A stretch of DNA of 64,000 nt from Actinoalloteichus caeruleus DSM 43889 (GTDB taxonomy: Bacteria > Actinomycetota > Actinomycetes > Mycobacteriales > Pseudonocardiaceae), in assembly GCF_000429185.2 (NCBI RefSeq), contig NZ_AUBJ02000001.1, positions 4,278,001 to 4,342,000 of the forward strand, read 5' to 3'. The translations under genes were made by a program, and so were the position numbers. Shown one piece after another: positions 18,862 to 27,851 of this stretch (positions are counted from its first letter, which is position 1; each line of letters begins with the position of its first letter). The notes beneath the pieces were generated by a model. The model searched no databases. It worked only from the letters and a program-made list of their open reading frames with translations, and had not been told where the DNA came from.

Positions 18862-19937
18862 ATGAGGAGAGCCACCCGCCGAGCGGTGGGAGCCGTTGCC
18901 GGAGCTCTGCTGGTGTGTTCGTTGGCCGCCTGCGGTAGCCGTGTGGTCGAGGGACAAGCCGTTCCGGTGGAGGAGTCGGGGGCCACGCCTGGGGCGACGG
19001 GGAGCGAGCGCACCTCGGAGGCGGGAGGTGAGGGGCACGAGGATGATTTCGCCGAGACGCCGATCACGGAACCACGGCTGGTGGATGCTCGCGCGCTGGT
19101 GGACATGTCGGTCCTGGAACCTGTCCTGGACGGCGACTCCCTGAGCATGGAGACGAGTGCGCACGCGATCGCGCAATGCCTTTTCGGGGACTGGGACGTG
19201 TCAGGAGCGCTGCGTATCGACGACGAGAAAGTCCTCGTTCCATCCCCTGCGTCTCGCGTGCTGCGCGACTTGGACGTGATTACCTGGGACACCGTCGCGG
19301 ATGGTACGTGTGAGACGACGCTGGTCTGGGTTTCTGGGGGCCGGCCATCATCGTCGAGATGTGGCATGAGGCCGAGGACAGGAGCGTCGGTAGCGGCGAG
19401 GAGTTGTGCGTGGCGGCTTCCGAAGTCGCGGTCGCGGCCGCCTACCGCCTGGTAGACGGCACGGATCACTCCGTGGTACCTCCACCGGGGAGCCTGTTGT
19501 CCCTGGATCCGTGTGAGGTCATCGGCGGCCTCGAGGTCGCGGTTCTGCACGACACGTTGGCGGAGGTGCCGTTGCGGGCACGCGGGACCGGGGACGTCGT
19601 ATGCGAGGCCGTGAGCTTCCTCCCGGGCGGCGCGGTCCTTGTGACGGAGGTGGGATTCGGGTGGGTCCCGCTCCCGGATGGCGGTGAACTGATCAGCGTC
19701 GCCGGGCGGGATGTGTACATCGCTCCGGTTCCTGATCAGGGTGTTTCGATGTGTGCCGCGTTCCTGGTCGGACGACAGGTCGACTACGCCGCCGAGGCAG
19801 CCGACAATCTCCACGAGATGCTCAGCGTCGTCTTCTCCGTGCCGCTCGAGCCGGGAGAGGACGACGTGACGGGGTCCGCGAAGGCATGTGACCAGCTGGT
19901 GCCGGTCATGGAACCGCTGGTAGCCGGACTGTCGTGA
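18862..19937 (+). pseudogene. secreted lipoprotein split by a one-base frameshift
   Basis: The first frame (ATG 18862; GGGGAG upstream) gives a lipoprotein signal with lipobox LAACGS, an acidic linker and a domain up to about 19340. The second frame continues with IIVEMWHEAEDRSVG and runs to 19937, containing DPCEVIGGL and AKACDQLVPVM, a spacing of cysteines and DPC/CDQL motifs that recalls DUF3558-type actinobacterial lipoproteins. One extra G in the G5 run at 19336-19340, or one T at 19331-19333, joins them (LVWVSGGPAIIVEM). If the sequence is right the gene is broken; if a base is missing it is an intact lipoprotein of about 358 residues. Function unknown. Confidence 0.65.
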
Positions 19938-20826
19938 ACACGGCGGTGCGGCTGGGCGAGTCGCGCCTGGGACTGGCCATCACCGGACCGGCTGGCGGCC
20001 GGTCCCGCGCCTGTACCCGAGTCCGGCCTTCCTGACGATCAAGGGCGGGAGGAGGTCGAACCCGCCCGACACCCCGTTCTCCACCGCACCCGTCAGATGC
20101 TGGTCAGCCGCTCGCCGCTGGTGTGGCGGTGGCTCACGCCCGACCCACGGGTCCTGACCGGACGGGGGGCCTCGGGGGCCCCGCGGACAGCGTGGAGGCG
20201 CGCCGCGAACCGCCCGTAGGGCGACGTGCGCCCGATGCGCCTGATCCGATGGGACCTCGTCCCCGGCCAGCAGGGCGGTGAGGCAGAACAGGCAGGAGCG
20301 TGGTGGGGACCTCGCGCGCGGGTACGCCTCCCCAGTGGCGTGCTGACCTCGGCTCCAGGTTGAGCTGGAGAACCGGTCACCCCGCTCGTGGCGGTGACGC
20401 CGATCGTGGCTGACCGCTCCACGTCCCAGCCGGTACGTTCTCGTCCTGCCCGCTGGGCCTCGTCCACCACGGGGCACGTGCGGGCGCCGGCCGGGGCCGC
20501 CACATGGCCGGAGCGGCAGGCCGCGCGGACCCGGTGGGCTCTCGCGCCGGAACGCCGCTGACGCTGACGCCGCGATCCGGGGGCCAGCGCAGCAGGTCCA
20601 CGCCGTGGGGTTCCTCGTCCCAGCGTCGACGGGCCGACGCTGGTGCCCGAACCGGCGGTGTTCCACCCGACGAGGACCAGCCGGTCCGCCACGGCACCAC
20701 GGGAACCCCCTGTGCGCCTCCCGCCCTGCCGGAGGCATGCGCCGGCCGGACACCGGAGACCGTCCGCACGGCGGACCGGTCGAGTTCCCGCCACCTGACC
20801 CGGCCCGGTCCGGGCTCAGCCCACGG
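19938..20826. other. gene-poor region with possible decayed coding remnant
   Basis: Nearly 890 bases lack a normal gene. On the minus strand, pieces of protein-like sequence appear in different frames, for example LFCLTALLAGDEVPSDQAHR around 20220-20305 in one frame and SGVSHRHTSGERLTSI around 20096-20150 in another, joined only if a frame change is allowed. This may be a degenerate gene or chance. No RNA gene or repeat is evident. Confidence 0.3.
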
Positions 20827-21459
20827 TCAGCGGCGGACGACCTCCACCCCGCCGTCCCGGCGAGCCCACCGCAGCTCGGTGAGCGTGGACACCACCAGGT
20901 CGGCGGGCAGCGCACCCACGTCCGGGTTGGTGCCCACGCCCACGCTCCGCATCCCAGCCGCCCGCGCCGCCGCCACCCCGGCCGCCGCGTCCTCCACCAC
21001 GAGGCAGTCCTCCGCCGGCACGCCCAGCAGCCGCGAGGCCGTGAGGTAGGGCTCCGGGTCAGGTTTGCCCCTGGTCACGTCGTCGGCGGTCACCAGGACG
21101 CGCGGGGCCCGCAGCCCCGCCGCCGCCAGTCGCTTCCCGGCCAGCGCGCGACCCGCCGAGGTGACGATCGCCGCCCGGTCACCACCGCCCGCCGCGAGCA
21201 CCTCGGCGGCCCCGGGGAGGGCGACGACATCGTCGAGGTCGGCGAGCTCCAGCTCGTCCAGCCGCTCCAGCGCCGGGGCGACGCGCTCGGGGGGCAACAC
21301 GGCGGCCACCGCGTCGGCCGAACGCAGTCCGTGGAGATCGGCCAGTCCGGTCGGGTCCACGCCGTGTTCCTGGCACCAGCGCTTCCAGCACCGGTCGACG
21401 GCCGGGGTCGAGTCGACGAGGGTCCCGTCCAGGTCGAGGAGAAGCGCCCGCACGAACAT
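20827..21459 (-). CDS. HAD-family hydrolase (phosphoglycolate-phosphatase/beta-phosphoglucomutase-like)
   Basis: A 210-residue HAD-superfamily phosphatase. Motif I is LLLDLDGTLVDST at residues 6-18 (the two aspartates), motif II is IVTSAGRAL, the motif III lysine lies in TRGKPDPEPYL, and motif IV is VVEDAAAGVAAARAAG. A helical cap occupies residues 20-85. The substrate cannot be told; sugar phosphates or phosphoglycolate are typical for this subgroup. On the minus strand TACCGT lies six bases before the ATG, so the transcript may be leaderless. Confidence 0.85.
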   Translation of the reverse strand: MFVRALLLDLDGTLVDSTPAVDRCWKRWCQEHGVDPTGLADLHGLRSADAVAAVLPPERVAPALERLDELELADLDDVVALPGAAEVLAAGGGDRAAIVTSAGRALAGKRLAAAGLRAPRVLVTADDVTRGKPDPEPYLTASRLLGVPAEDCLVVEDAAAGVAAARAAGMRSVGVGTNPDVGALPADLVVSTLTELRWARRDGGVEVVRR

Positions 21460-22138
21460 CGCTCGACGGTAGCCGAGTAGGCCAGGGCCGGGGAATCCAC
21501 GGGATCGCCCGCCCAGCGGCCCGGGCGGGTGGCTGCCGGGCACCGGGCCGGCGTCGAGGGGCGGCCCGGGTCGGTCGCCGACGGACCCGGCCGGCGGCCG
21601 ACACGCCCGGTCGGCTCTGGGCACGCGGGGAGGACGGACCCGGGGACCTGCCGGGCGGAGTCCGAGCGCCCCGCACCTCACCGGCCCCGGGGCGGCCGGT
21701 CGCTCAGGTCCTGTCGAACCGCACGGAGCGGTCGTCCACCCCCCAGCCACGAGGGGCGGCGCGCCCCCGCCGACCCAGGCGCCCGCCGAGCGGCGCGGGG
21801 CCGTGACCTGGCCGCTGCCCGGACCGGGACCCGGTATTCCACCGGTGTCCCCCGCGCTCCACCGCCACCGGGTGACGCCGGCGGGCAGCCCGACCGCCGA
21901 GACCCTGCCCGGACGCCCCGGCCGAGGGCGGGCGACCCCGCCCGGCCCCGCACCACCGGAGGGCGGGCGACGAGCGGGGCAGCGTGCCCGCCCCCGCCGG
22001 ACCGCGCTGTTGCCGGCCCGCGTGACCTCGGCGAAGGTGGGGGAACCCGGAACCACGAGCCGCCGCGCGGGCTGGCGCCTGGGCCGTGCCAGGACGGCTG
22101 GGAGCCCTCCACGCCGGTGACAGGACGGAGGTACCGCG
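21460..22138. other. long GC-rich intergenic region
   Basis: About 680 bases between the divergent HAD and PoxB genes. Translations in all frames are Arg/Pro/Gly-rich without any recognisable domain. The HAD promoter lies at its left edge and the PoxB ribosome-binding site (GGACGGAGG) at its right edge. Nothing else was identified. Confidence 0.4.
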
Positions 22139-23881
22139 ATGGCCAGGAACACGGTGGCCGACCAGCTCGTGGAGATCCTGCGCGAGGTCGGCGTGGAACG
22201 CGTCTACGGGGTGGTGGGCGACAGCCTGAACCCGGTGGTCGACGGGATCCGCCGTCGGCGGGGCATCGAGTGGACGCAGGTCCGCCACGAGGAGTCCGGG
22301 GCCTTCGCGGCCTCGGCGGAGGCGCAGGTCACCGGTCGGCTGGCGGTGTGCGCGGGCAGCTGCGGGCCGGGCAACCTGCACCTCATCAACGGGCTCTACG
22401 ACGCCCACCGCAGCATGGCCCCGGTCCTGGCCATCGCCTCGCACATCCCCACCAGCGAGATCGGCACCGGCTACTTCCAGGAGACCCACCCCGACCGGCT
22501 GTTCGTCGAGTGCAGCCACTACTGCGAGATGGTCACCGATCCCGAGCAGCTGGCCAGGGTCACCCGCATCGCGATCCAGCACGCGGTGGGCCGAGGTGGG
22601 GTCGCCGTCATCATCCTTCCCGGTGATGTCGCGGGCTTGGCCGCCTCGAAGCAGCCCGTCGGGCACGCCCTGGTCACCGAGCGGCCGAAGGTCCGCCCGG
22701 GGCCGGACGAGCTGGCCAGGCTCGCCGAGCTGCTGAACGACGCCAGCCGGGTCACCCTCTTCTGCGGGCGGGGCACCCAGGGCGCGCACGACCTCGTCAT
22801 GCGGTTGGCGGAGCGGGTGAAGGCACCCGTCGGCCACGCCCTGCGCGGCAAGGAGTGGATCCAGTACGACAACCCCTTCGACGTGGGCATGAGCGGGCTG
22901 CTGGGGTACGGCGCCTGCTACGAGGCCATGCACGAGGCCGAGCTGCTGGTGCTCCTGGGCACCGACTTCCCCTACCCGGCGTTCCTGCCGGACGGGGTGC
23001 GGATCGTGCAGGTCGACCACCGGGCCGAGCAGCTCGGCCGGCGGGCGCCGCTGGCGCTCGGGGTCTGGGGCTCGGTGTCGGAGACCATCGAACAGGTGCT
23101 CCCGATGGTGGCCGAGAAGCACGACCGGACGTTCCTGGACAACGCGCTGCGCAAGCACGCCGCCGCCCTGGAGCGGGTGGTCGGGGCGTACACGCAGGAC
23201 GTGGAGCACCACCTGCCGATCCACCCCGAGTACGCGGCGTCCGTGCTGGACGAGGAGGCCTCGGATGACGCGGTGTTCACCGTGGACACCGGGATGTGCA
23301 ACGTGTGGGCCGCCCGCTACCTCAGCCCGAACGGTCGCCGCCGCCTGTTGGGCTCCTTCAGCCACGGGTCGATGGCCAACGCGGTGCCCCAGGCGATCGG
23401 GGCGGCGCTCGCCCAACCCGGACGGCAGGTGGTGGCGATGGCCGGTGACGGCGGCTTCTCGATGCTGTTGGGCGAACTGCTCACGCTGGTCGCCGCGGAC
23501 CTGCCGGTGAAGGTCGTCCTGTTCAACAACTCGTCGCTGGGCATGGTCAAACTCGAGATGCTCGTGGCCGGACTGCCCGAACACGGCACGGCGACCCAGC
23601 ACACCGACTACGCCGCGATCGCCAGGGCGGCCGGTGCGCACGGGGTGCGCGTCGAGCGACCGACCGACCTGCGGGCGGCGTTGCGGGAGGCCTTCGACCG
23701 TCCCGGCCCCGCCGTGGTGGACGTGGTGACCGACCCGAACGCGCTGTCCATGCCCCCGAGGATCACCGCGGAGCAGGTGTCCGGGTTCGCCCTGTCGATG
23801 GGACGCACGGTGCTGGCCGGCGGTGTCGGCCGGATGATCCAGCTCGCCAGGAGCAACCTGCGGAACATCCCCCGCCCCTGA
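22139..23881 (+). CDS. poxB: thiamine-diphosphate-dependent pyruvate dehydrogenase (quinone)/pyruvate oxidase
   Basis: A 580-residue enzyme predicted to decarboxylate pyruvate to acetate and pass electrons through FAD to quinone at the membrane. It has the catalytic glutamate in VRHEESGAFAASAEA (residue 51), a GSCGPGNLHLINGLYDA cofactor region, the FAD domain in the middle, and the ThDP motif GDGGFSMLLGELLTLV ending in FNNSSLGMVKLE. The C-terminus has an amphipathic tail, as in E. coli PoxB, where it mediates lipid activation. Oxidase or acetolactate-synthase-like activities are less likely alternatives. ATG 22139 has GGACGGAGG nine bases upstream. The next gene, a sugar transporter, is co-oriented but 178 bases away. 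Confidence 0.88.
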   Translation: MARNTVADQLVEILREVGVERVYGVVGDSLNPVVDGIRRRRGIEWTQVRHEESGAFAASAEAQVTGRLAVCAGSCGPGNLHLINGLYDAHRSMAPVLAIASHIPTSEIGTGYFQETHPDRLFVECSHYCEMVTDPEQLARVTRIAIQHAVGRGGVAVIILPGDVAGLAASKQPVGHALVTERPKVRPGPDELARLAELLNDASRVTLFCGRGTQGAHDLVMRLAERVKAPVGHALRGKEWIQYDNPFDVGMSGLLGYGACYEAMHEAELLVLLGTDFPYPAFLPDGVRIVQVDHRAEQLGRRAPLALGVWGSVSETIEQVLPMVAEKHDRTFLDNALRKHAAALERVVGAYTQDVEHHLPIHPEYAASVLDEEASDDAVFTVDTGMCNVWAARYLSPNGRRRLLGSFSHGSMANAVPQAIGAALAQPGRQVVAMAGDGGFSMLLGELLTLVAADLPVKVVLFNNSSLGMVKLEMLVAGLPEHGTATQHTDYAAIARAAGAHGVRVERPTDLRAALREAFDRPGPAVVDVVTDPNALSMPPRITAEQVSGFALSMGRTVLAGGVGRMIQLARSNLRNIPRP

Positions 23882-24059
23882 ACTGACCGGGTCTCCGCCC
23901 CACCCAGCGGGTCGTCCTGGCCGGAGGTGGCGCGGACCGGTGGCGGGACCCCTGGTCGGGGGTCTGATCGACTTCCGGGGTGTGGAAACGCGCGGTGGCG
24001 GGTAACGAGGGCTACAGACAGGACCGTTCCGCCGACCGAAACGCTGGGGGACACACCGG

Positions 24060-25481
24060 ATGGTGGCAGGAGGTACCGGCCAGGGCGCCGGTCACACATC
24101 GCAGGAGAACCTCGCCTACGTGGTGTTGATCGCCGGTGCCGCCGCGATGGGCGGTTTCCTGTTCGGCTACGACACGTCGGTGATCAACGGCGCCGTGGAC
24201 GCGATCCAGGACCGGTTCGAGGTCAGTTCGCTGCTCGTGGGGTTCACGGTGTCCTCCGCCCTGTTGGGGTCGGCCTTGGGTGCCTGGGTCGCCGGCGGCC
24301 TCGCTGACCGGCACGGCCGGATCCGGGTGATGCAACTCGCCGCGATCCTGTTCGCGGTGAGCGCGGTGGGTTCCGCCCTGCCCTTCACGGTCTGGGACCT
24401 GACGGTGTGGCGCCTGCTCGGTGGCGTCGCGATCGGCATCGCCTCGGTGATCGCGCCGACCTACATCGCCGAGATAGCGCCGGCCGCCTACCGGGGCCGC
24501 CTGGGTTCGATGCAGCAGTTGGCGATCGTGCTCGGCATCGCCGCCTCGCAGCTGGTGAACTACGCGATCGCGGCCGCCGCCGGTGGGGCCCGTGGCGAAC
24601 TGGGGCCGTTGGAGGCGTGGCAGTGGATGCTCGGGGTGGAACTGGCTCCGGCGTTGCTCTACCTCCTGCTGACCCTGACGATCCCGGAAAGCCCCCGGTT
24701 CCTGGTGCGCACGGGGCGCGTGGGCCGGGCACGCCGAATCCTGGCCAGGGTGGAGGGCGCGGACGAGTCGACGGTGGACGACCGGATCGAGGAGATCCGG
24801 TCCGCTCTCGGTTCGGAACGTCGACCCACCCCGCGCGACCTCACCGGCGGCCGCTTCGGCCTGTTGCCCATCGTCTGGATCGGGATGGGGTTGTCCGCCT
24901 TCCAGCAGCTGGTCGGCATCAACGTGATCTTCTACTACTCGGCGTCGCTGTGGCAGTCGGTGGGGATCGAGGAGAGCGACTCGCTGCTGCTCAGCCTGTT
25001 CACGTCGATCGTGAACATCGTCGGGACCTTCGTCGCCATCGCCCTGGTGGACCGGGTGGGCCGCAAGCCGCTCCTGCTGGTCGGGTCGGCGGGGATGACG
25101 GTGGCCCTGTCGGCGGCGGCCGTCGCGTTCTCGCGGGCCACCGTGGTCGGTGACTCCGCCGAGCTGTCTCCCGGCTGGGGCCTGGTCGCCCTGGTGGCCG
25201 CCAGTTCCTTCGTGCTCTTCTTCTCGCTGTCCTGGGGCGTGATGGTGTGGGTGCTGCTCGGGGAGATGTTCCCGCTGCGGATCAGGGCGGCGGCGATGGC
25301 GGTGGCCACGGCCACGCAGTGGATCGCGAACTGGTTGGTGACCGTGACGTTCCCCAGCCTGCGGGACTGGAACCTCGCCGGCACCTACGTGATGTACGCG
25401 GTGTTCGCCGCCCTGTCCTTCGTGTTCGTGCTCCGGTGGGTACGGGAGACGAAGGGGAAGAAGCTGGAGGAGATGGGCTGA
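24060..25481 (+). CDS. MFS sugar transporter (sugar porter family)
   Basis: A 473-residue, 12-helix permease of the sugar porter family, probably a proton-coupled sugar importer. Signature motifs are GGFLFGYDTSVINGA in helix 1, GGLADRHGR in loop 2-3, RLLGGVAIGIASVIAPTYIAE, PESPRFLV after helix 6, QQLVGINVIFYY in helix 7 and VDRVGRKPLLL. The QQLxGIN motif is the sugar-binding stretch of xylose/glucose/arabinose porters. Substrate is not determined. ATG 24060 is the first good start; the ribosome-binding site is weak (GGGGGA). A perfect 16-bp terminator stem follows about 250 bases downstream. Confidence 0.92.
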   Translation: MVAGGTGQGAGHTSQENLAYVVLIAGAAAMGGFLFGYDTSVINGAVDAIQDRFEVSSLLVGFTVSSALLGSALGAWVAGGLADRHGRIRVMQLAAILFAVSAVGSALPFTVWDLTVWRLLGGVAIGIASVIAPTYIAEIAPAAYRGRLGSMQQLAIVLGIAASQLVNYAIAAAAGGARGELGPLEAWQWMLGVELAPALLYLLLTLTIPESPRFLVRTGRVGRARRILARVEGADESTVDDRIEEIRSALGSERRPTPRDLTGGRFGLLPIVWIGMGLSAFQQLVGINVIFYYSASLWQSVGIEESDSLLLSLFTSIVNIVGTFVAIALVDRVGRKPLLLVGSAGMTVALSAAAVAFSRATVVGDSAELSPGWGLVALVAASSFVLFFSLSWGVMVWVLLGEMFPLRIRAAAMAVATATQWIANWLVTVTFPSLRDWNLAGTYVMYAVFAALSFVFVLRWVRETKGKKLEEMG

Positions 25482-25727
25482 GCCCGGGGGCCGGGACCGG
25501 GTGGCGGAGCCGCCGCCCGCTCGGGCCGCGAGGGCGCTCGCTACCCCGGGAGGCGCGGCGGGCGAGCCCGGTGTGACCGGCCGGGTGCCGCCCGGCCGCT
25601 CGACGCGACGAGCGGAGAGCCGGCGCGGGGCGGTGCGCCGGCGGTGGGCGGTGCGACGGGCGTCTCCGGTGCGGACCCAGCCCACCGGCGTGGTGGGGCC
25701 ACCAGGAGGGGACGACCCGGCCCGGGG
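25482..25727. other. spacer downstream of sugar transporter
   Basis: About 245 bases of very GC-rich sequence with no gene, running into the bidirectional terminator at 25728-25776 (334 bases in total between the flanking stop codons). Confidence 0.4.
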
Positions 25728-25776
25728 AGAGGAGCGGCCCACCCGGCGGAGGTCGGAGCCGGTGGGCCGCTCCTCT
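25728..25776. terminator. bidirectional terminator between convergent genes
   Basis: AGAGGAGCGGCCCACC pairs perfectly with GGTGGGCCGCTCCTCT (16 bp) around a 17-base loop. It separates the transporter (plus strand) from the acyl-CoA dehydrogenase (minus strand). Confidence 0.8.
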
Positions 25777-25815
25777 GGGGGTGGTGCCGTCGGCGGGCGC
25801 CAACGGCTCAGCGGG

Positions 25816-27659
25816 TCAGAAGGCCTCCTCGGGGACGTCCATCAGCGAGTTGTCGGTGGCCGACAGGACCTGGCGCCGCGCGGACAGCTCGGGGAGGACG
25901 TTCCTGGCGAAGAACGAGGCGACGGCCAGCTTCCCCTCGTAGAAGGCGCGGTCCCGGGGGGTGACCTCGCCGTCCAGGGCCGTCGACGCGACCTCGGCCT
26001 GGCGCAGCAGCATCCACCCGATCAGCAGGTCGCCGGCGCTCAGCAGGAGTCGGACGTTGTTCTGCCCGACCTTGTAGAGGTTGCGCTGGTCCTCCTGCGA
26101 GGAGGTCAGGAACCCGACCATCGAGCCGAGCATGCCCTGGAAGTCCTCCATGGCCTGCGCGAGCAGCGCGCGCTCCTCCTTGAGCCGGCCGTTGCCGCCC
26201 TCGGAGTTGAGGAAGTTCTGCACCTCGGTGGCGACGTGGGCGAGCGCCTGGCCCTTGTCCCGGATGATCTTCCGGAAGAAGAAGTCCATCGACTGGATCG
26301 CGGTGGTGCCCTCGTAGAGGCTGTCGATCTTGGCGTCCCGCAGGTACTGCTCGATGGGGTAGTCGCTGAGGTACCCGGACCCGCCCAGCGTCTGGAGCGA
26401 GAGCGTCAGCATCTCGAACGCCCGCTCCGACCCGACACCCTTGACGATCGGGAGCAGCAGGTCGTTGACGCGGGCCGCCAGCGACACGTCCTCCCCGGTG
26501 GCACGGCCGTGGGCGATCTGGTCCTGGAAGTGGGCCGTGTACAGGTACACCGCCCGCAGGCCCTCGGTGTAGGCCTTCTGGAGCATGAGGATGCGCCGCA
26601 CGTCGGGGTGCCGCGTGATGGGTACCCGGGGGCGGTCTTGTCGGTCATCTGGGTGAGGTCGGCGCCCTGGACCCGCTCCTTGGCGTACTCGAGCGCGTTC
26701 AGGTAACCGGTGGAGAGGGTCGCGATGGCCTTCGTGCCCACCATCATCCTGGCGTACTCGATGACCTGGAACATCTGGGCGATGCCGTCGTGGACCTCGC
26801 CGAGCAGCCAGCCCTTCGCCGGCACGCCGTGCTGCCCGAGGGAGAGTTCGCAGGTCGCCGAGACGTTGAGGCCGAGCTTGTGCTCGACGCCGCTGACGAA
26901 GGCCCCGTTGCGCTCGCCGGGCTCACCCGTCCCGGAGTCGAAGAGGAACTTGGGCACCAGGAAGAGGCTGAGCCCCTTCGTGCCCGGCTTCGTCTCGACT
27001 CCCGGGCCCTCCGGGCGGGCGAGGACCAGGTGCATGATGTTCTCGGTCATGTCCTGGTCACCGGAGGTGATGAACCGCTTCACCCCGTCCAGGTGCCAGG
27101 AGCCGTCCTCCTGGCGGATGGCGCGGGTGCGACCGGCACCGACGTCGGAGCCGGCGTCCGGCTCGGTGAGCACCATCGTGGCGCCCCAGCCCCGGTCCAG
27201 CATCAGTTGTGCCCAGTGGCGCTGTTCCTCGGTCCCGTTCTCCCAGAGGACGGACGCGAAGTTGGGGCCGGCCATGTACATGTACACGGCCGGGTTCGCG
27301 CCCAGGATGAGTTCGCTGGCGGCCCACTGGACCGACGGGGGGATCCCGTAGCCGCCCATCTCGTTGGGCAGGCTCAGCCGGTACCACTCGCCGTCCCACA
27401 GTGCCCGGAAGGAGCGCTTGAACTCCTCGGGGAGGGTCACGGAGTGGGTGGCCGGGTCGAAGGTGGTGCCTTCCCGGTCCCCCACGGCGAACGAGTCGGC
27501 GAGCGGGCCGACGGCGAGGTTGTTCAGTTCCTCGAGGACGCCTCGGCTCGTCTCCTCGTCCGCCTCGGTGAAGGGGCCGGTGCCCAGCAGCCGCTGCACC
27601 CCGAACACCTCGAAGAGGTTGAACTCCAGATCCCGGACGTTGCTCTTGTAGTGACCCAT
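25816..27659 (-). pseudogene. FadE5-like acyl-CoA dehydrogenase with a one-base frameshift
   Basis: Restored length is about 614 residues, matching mycobacterial FadE5 (about 610). It would dehydrogenate acyl-CoA using FAD in beta-oxidation. The N-terminus [20 protein letters not shown] is diagnostic; the FAD/substrate region is [20 protein letters not shown] and FITSGDQD. The frame breaks after TQMTDKTAP: adding one C to the C5 run (plus-strand G5 at 26628-26632) restores [18 protein letters not shown] and the C-terminal helical domain, which otherwise lies in another frame (25816 to about 26626). The intact domain sequences on both sides argue for a recent mutation or a sequencing deletion. 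ATG 27659 starts the gene. Two copies of a palindromic operator lie upstream. Confidence 0.88.
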
Positions 27660-27704
27660 GCCCTTGCTCCCGGTCTCAGGCGGTGCTGGTCGGGCAGGCA
27701 CTCC

Positions 27705-27719
27705 TACCCGTCGGTAACA
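27705..27719. promoter_or_regulatory. operator copy 1 upstream of fadE5-like gene
   Basis: TACCCGTCGGTAACA. The core TACC-CGTC-GGTA is an inverted repeat of the kind bound by TetR-family repressors of fatty-acid genes. An identical copy lies 24 bases further. Confidence 0.7.
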
Positions 27720-27728
27720 ACAGCTTAT

Positions 27729-27743
27729 TACCCGTCGGTAACA
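27729..27743. promoter_or_regulatory. operator copy 2 upstream of fadE5-like gene
   Basis: TACCCGTCGGTAACA again, identical over 15 bases; with the preceding T the palindrome is TTACC-CGTC-GGTAA. The 24-base repeat distance is a little over two helical turns. It also lies upstream of the divergent pyruvyl transferase gene. Confidence 0.7.
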
Positions 27744-27851
27744 CGGGCAAGCGTCGAGTCGATCACGACTGGCTGGCGACCCTCGGGGTATGCACCCAGT
27801 CGGGCACACTTCTACTCACCTGTTCAGGTGTCCAACGGGAGATTCGACGCA

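Noticed and set aside
21529-22626. Plus-strand frame running into poxB
   Set aside because: It is in a different frame from the clear PoxB protein and is Arg/Pro/Gly-rich.
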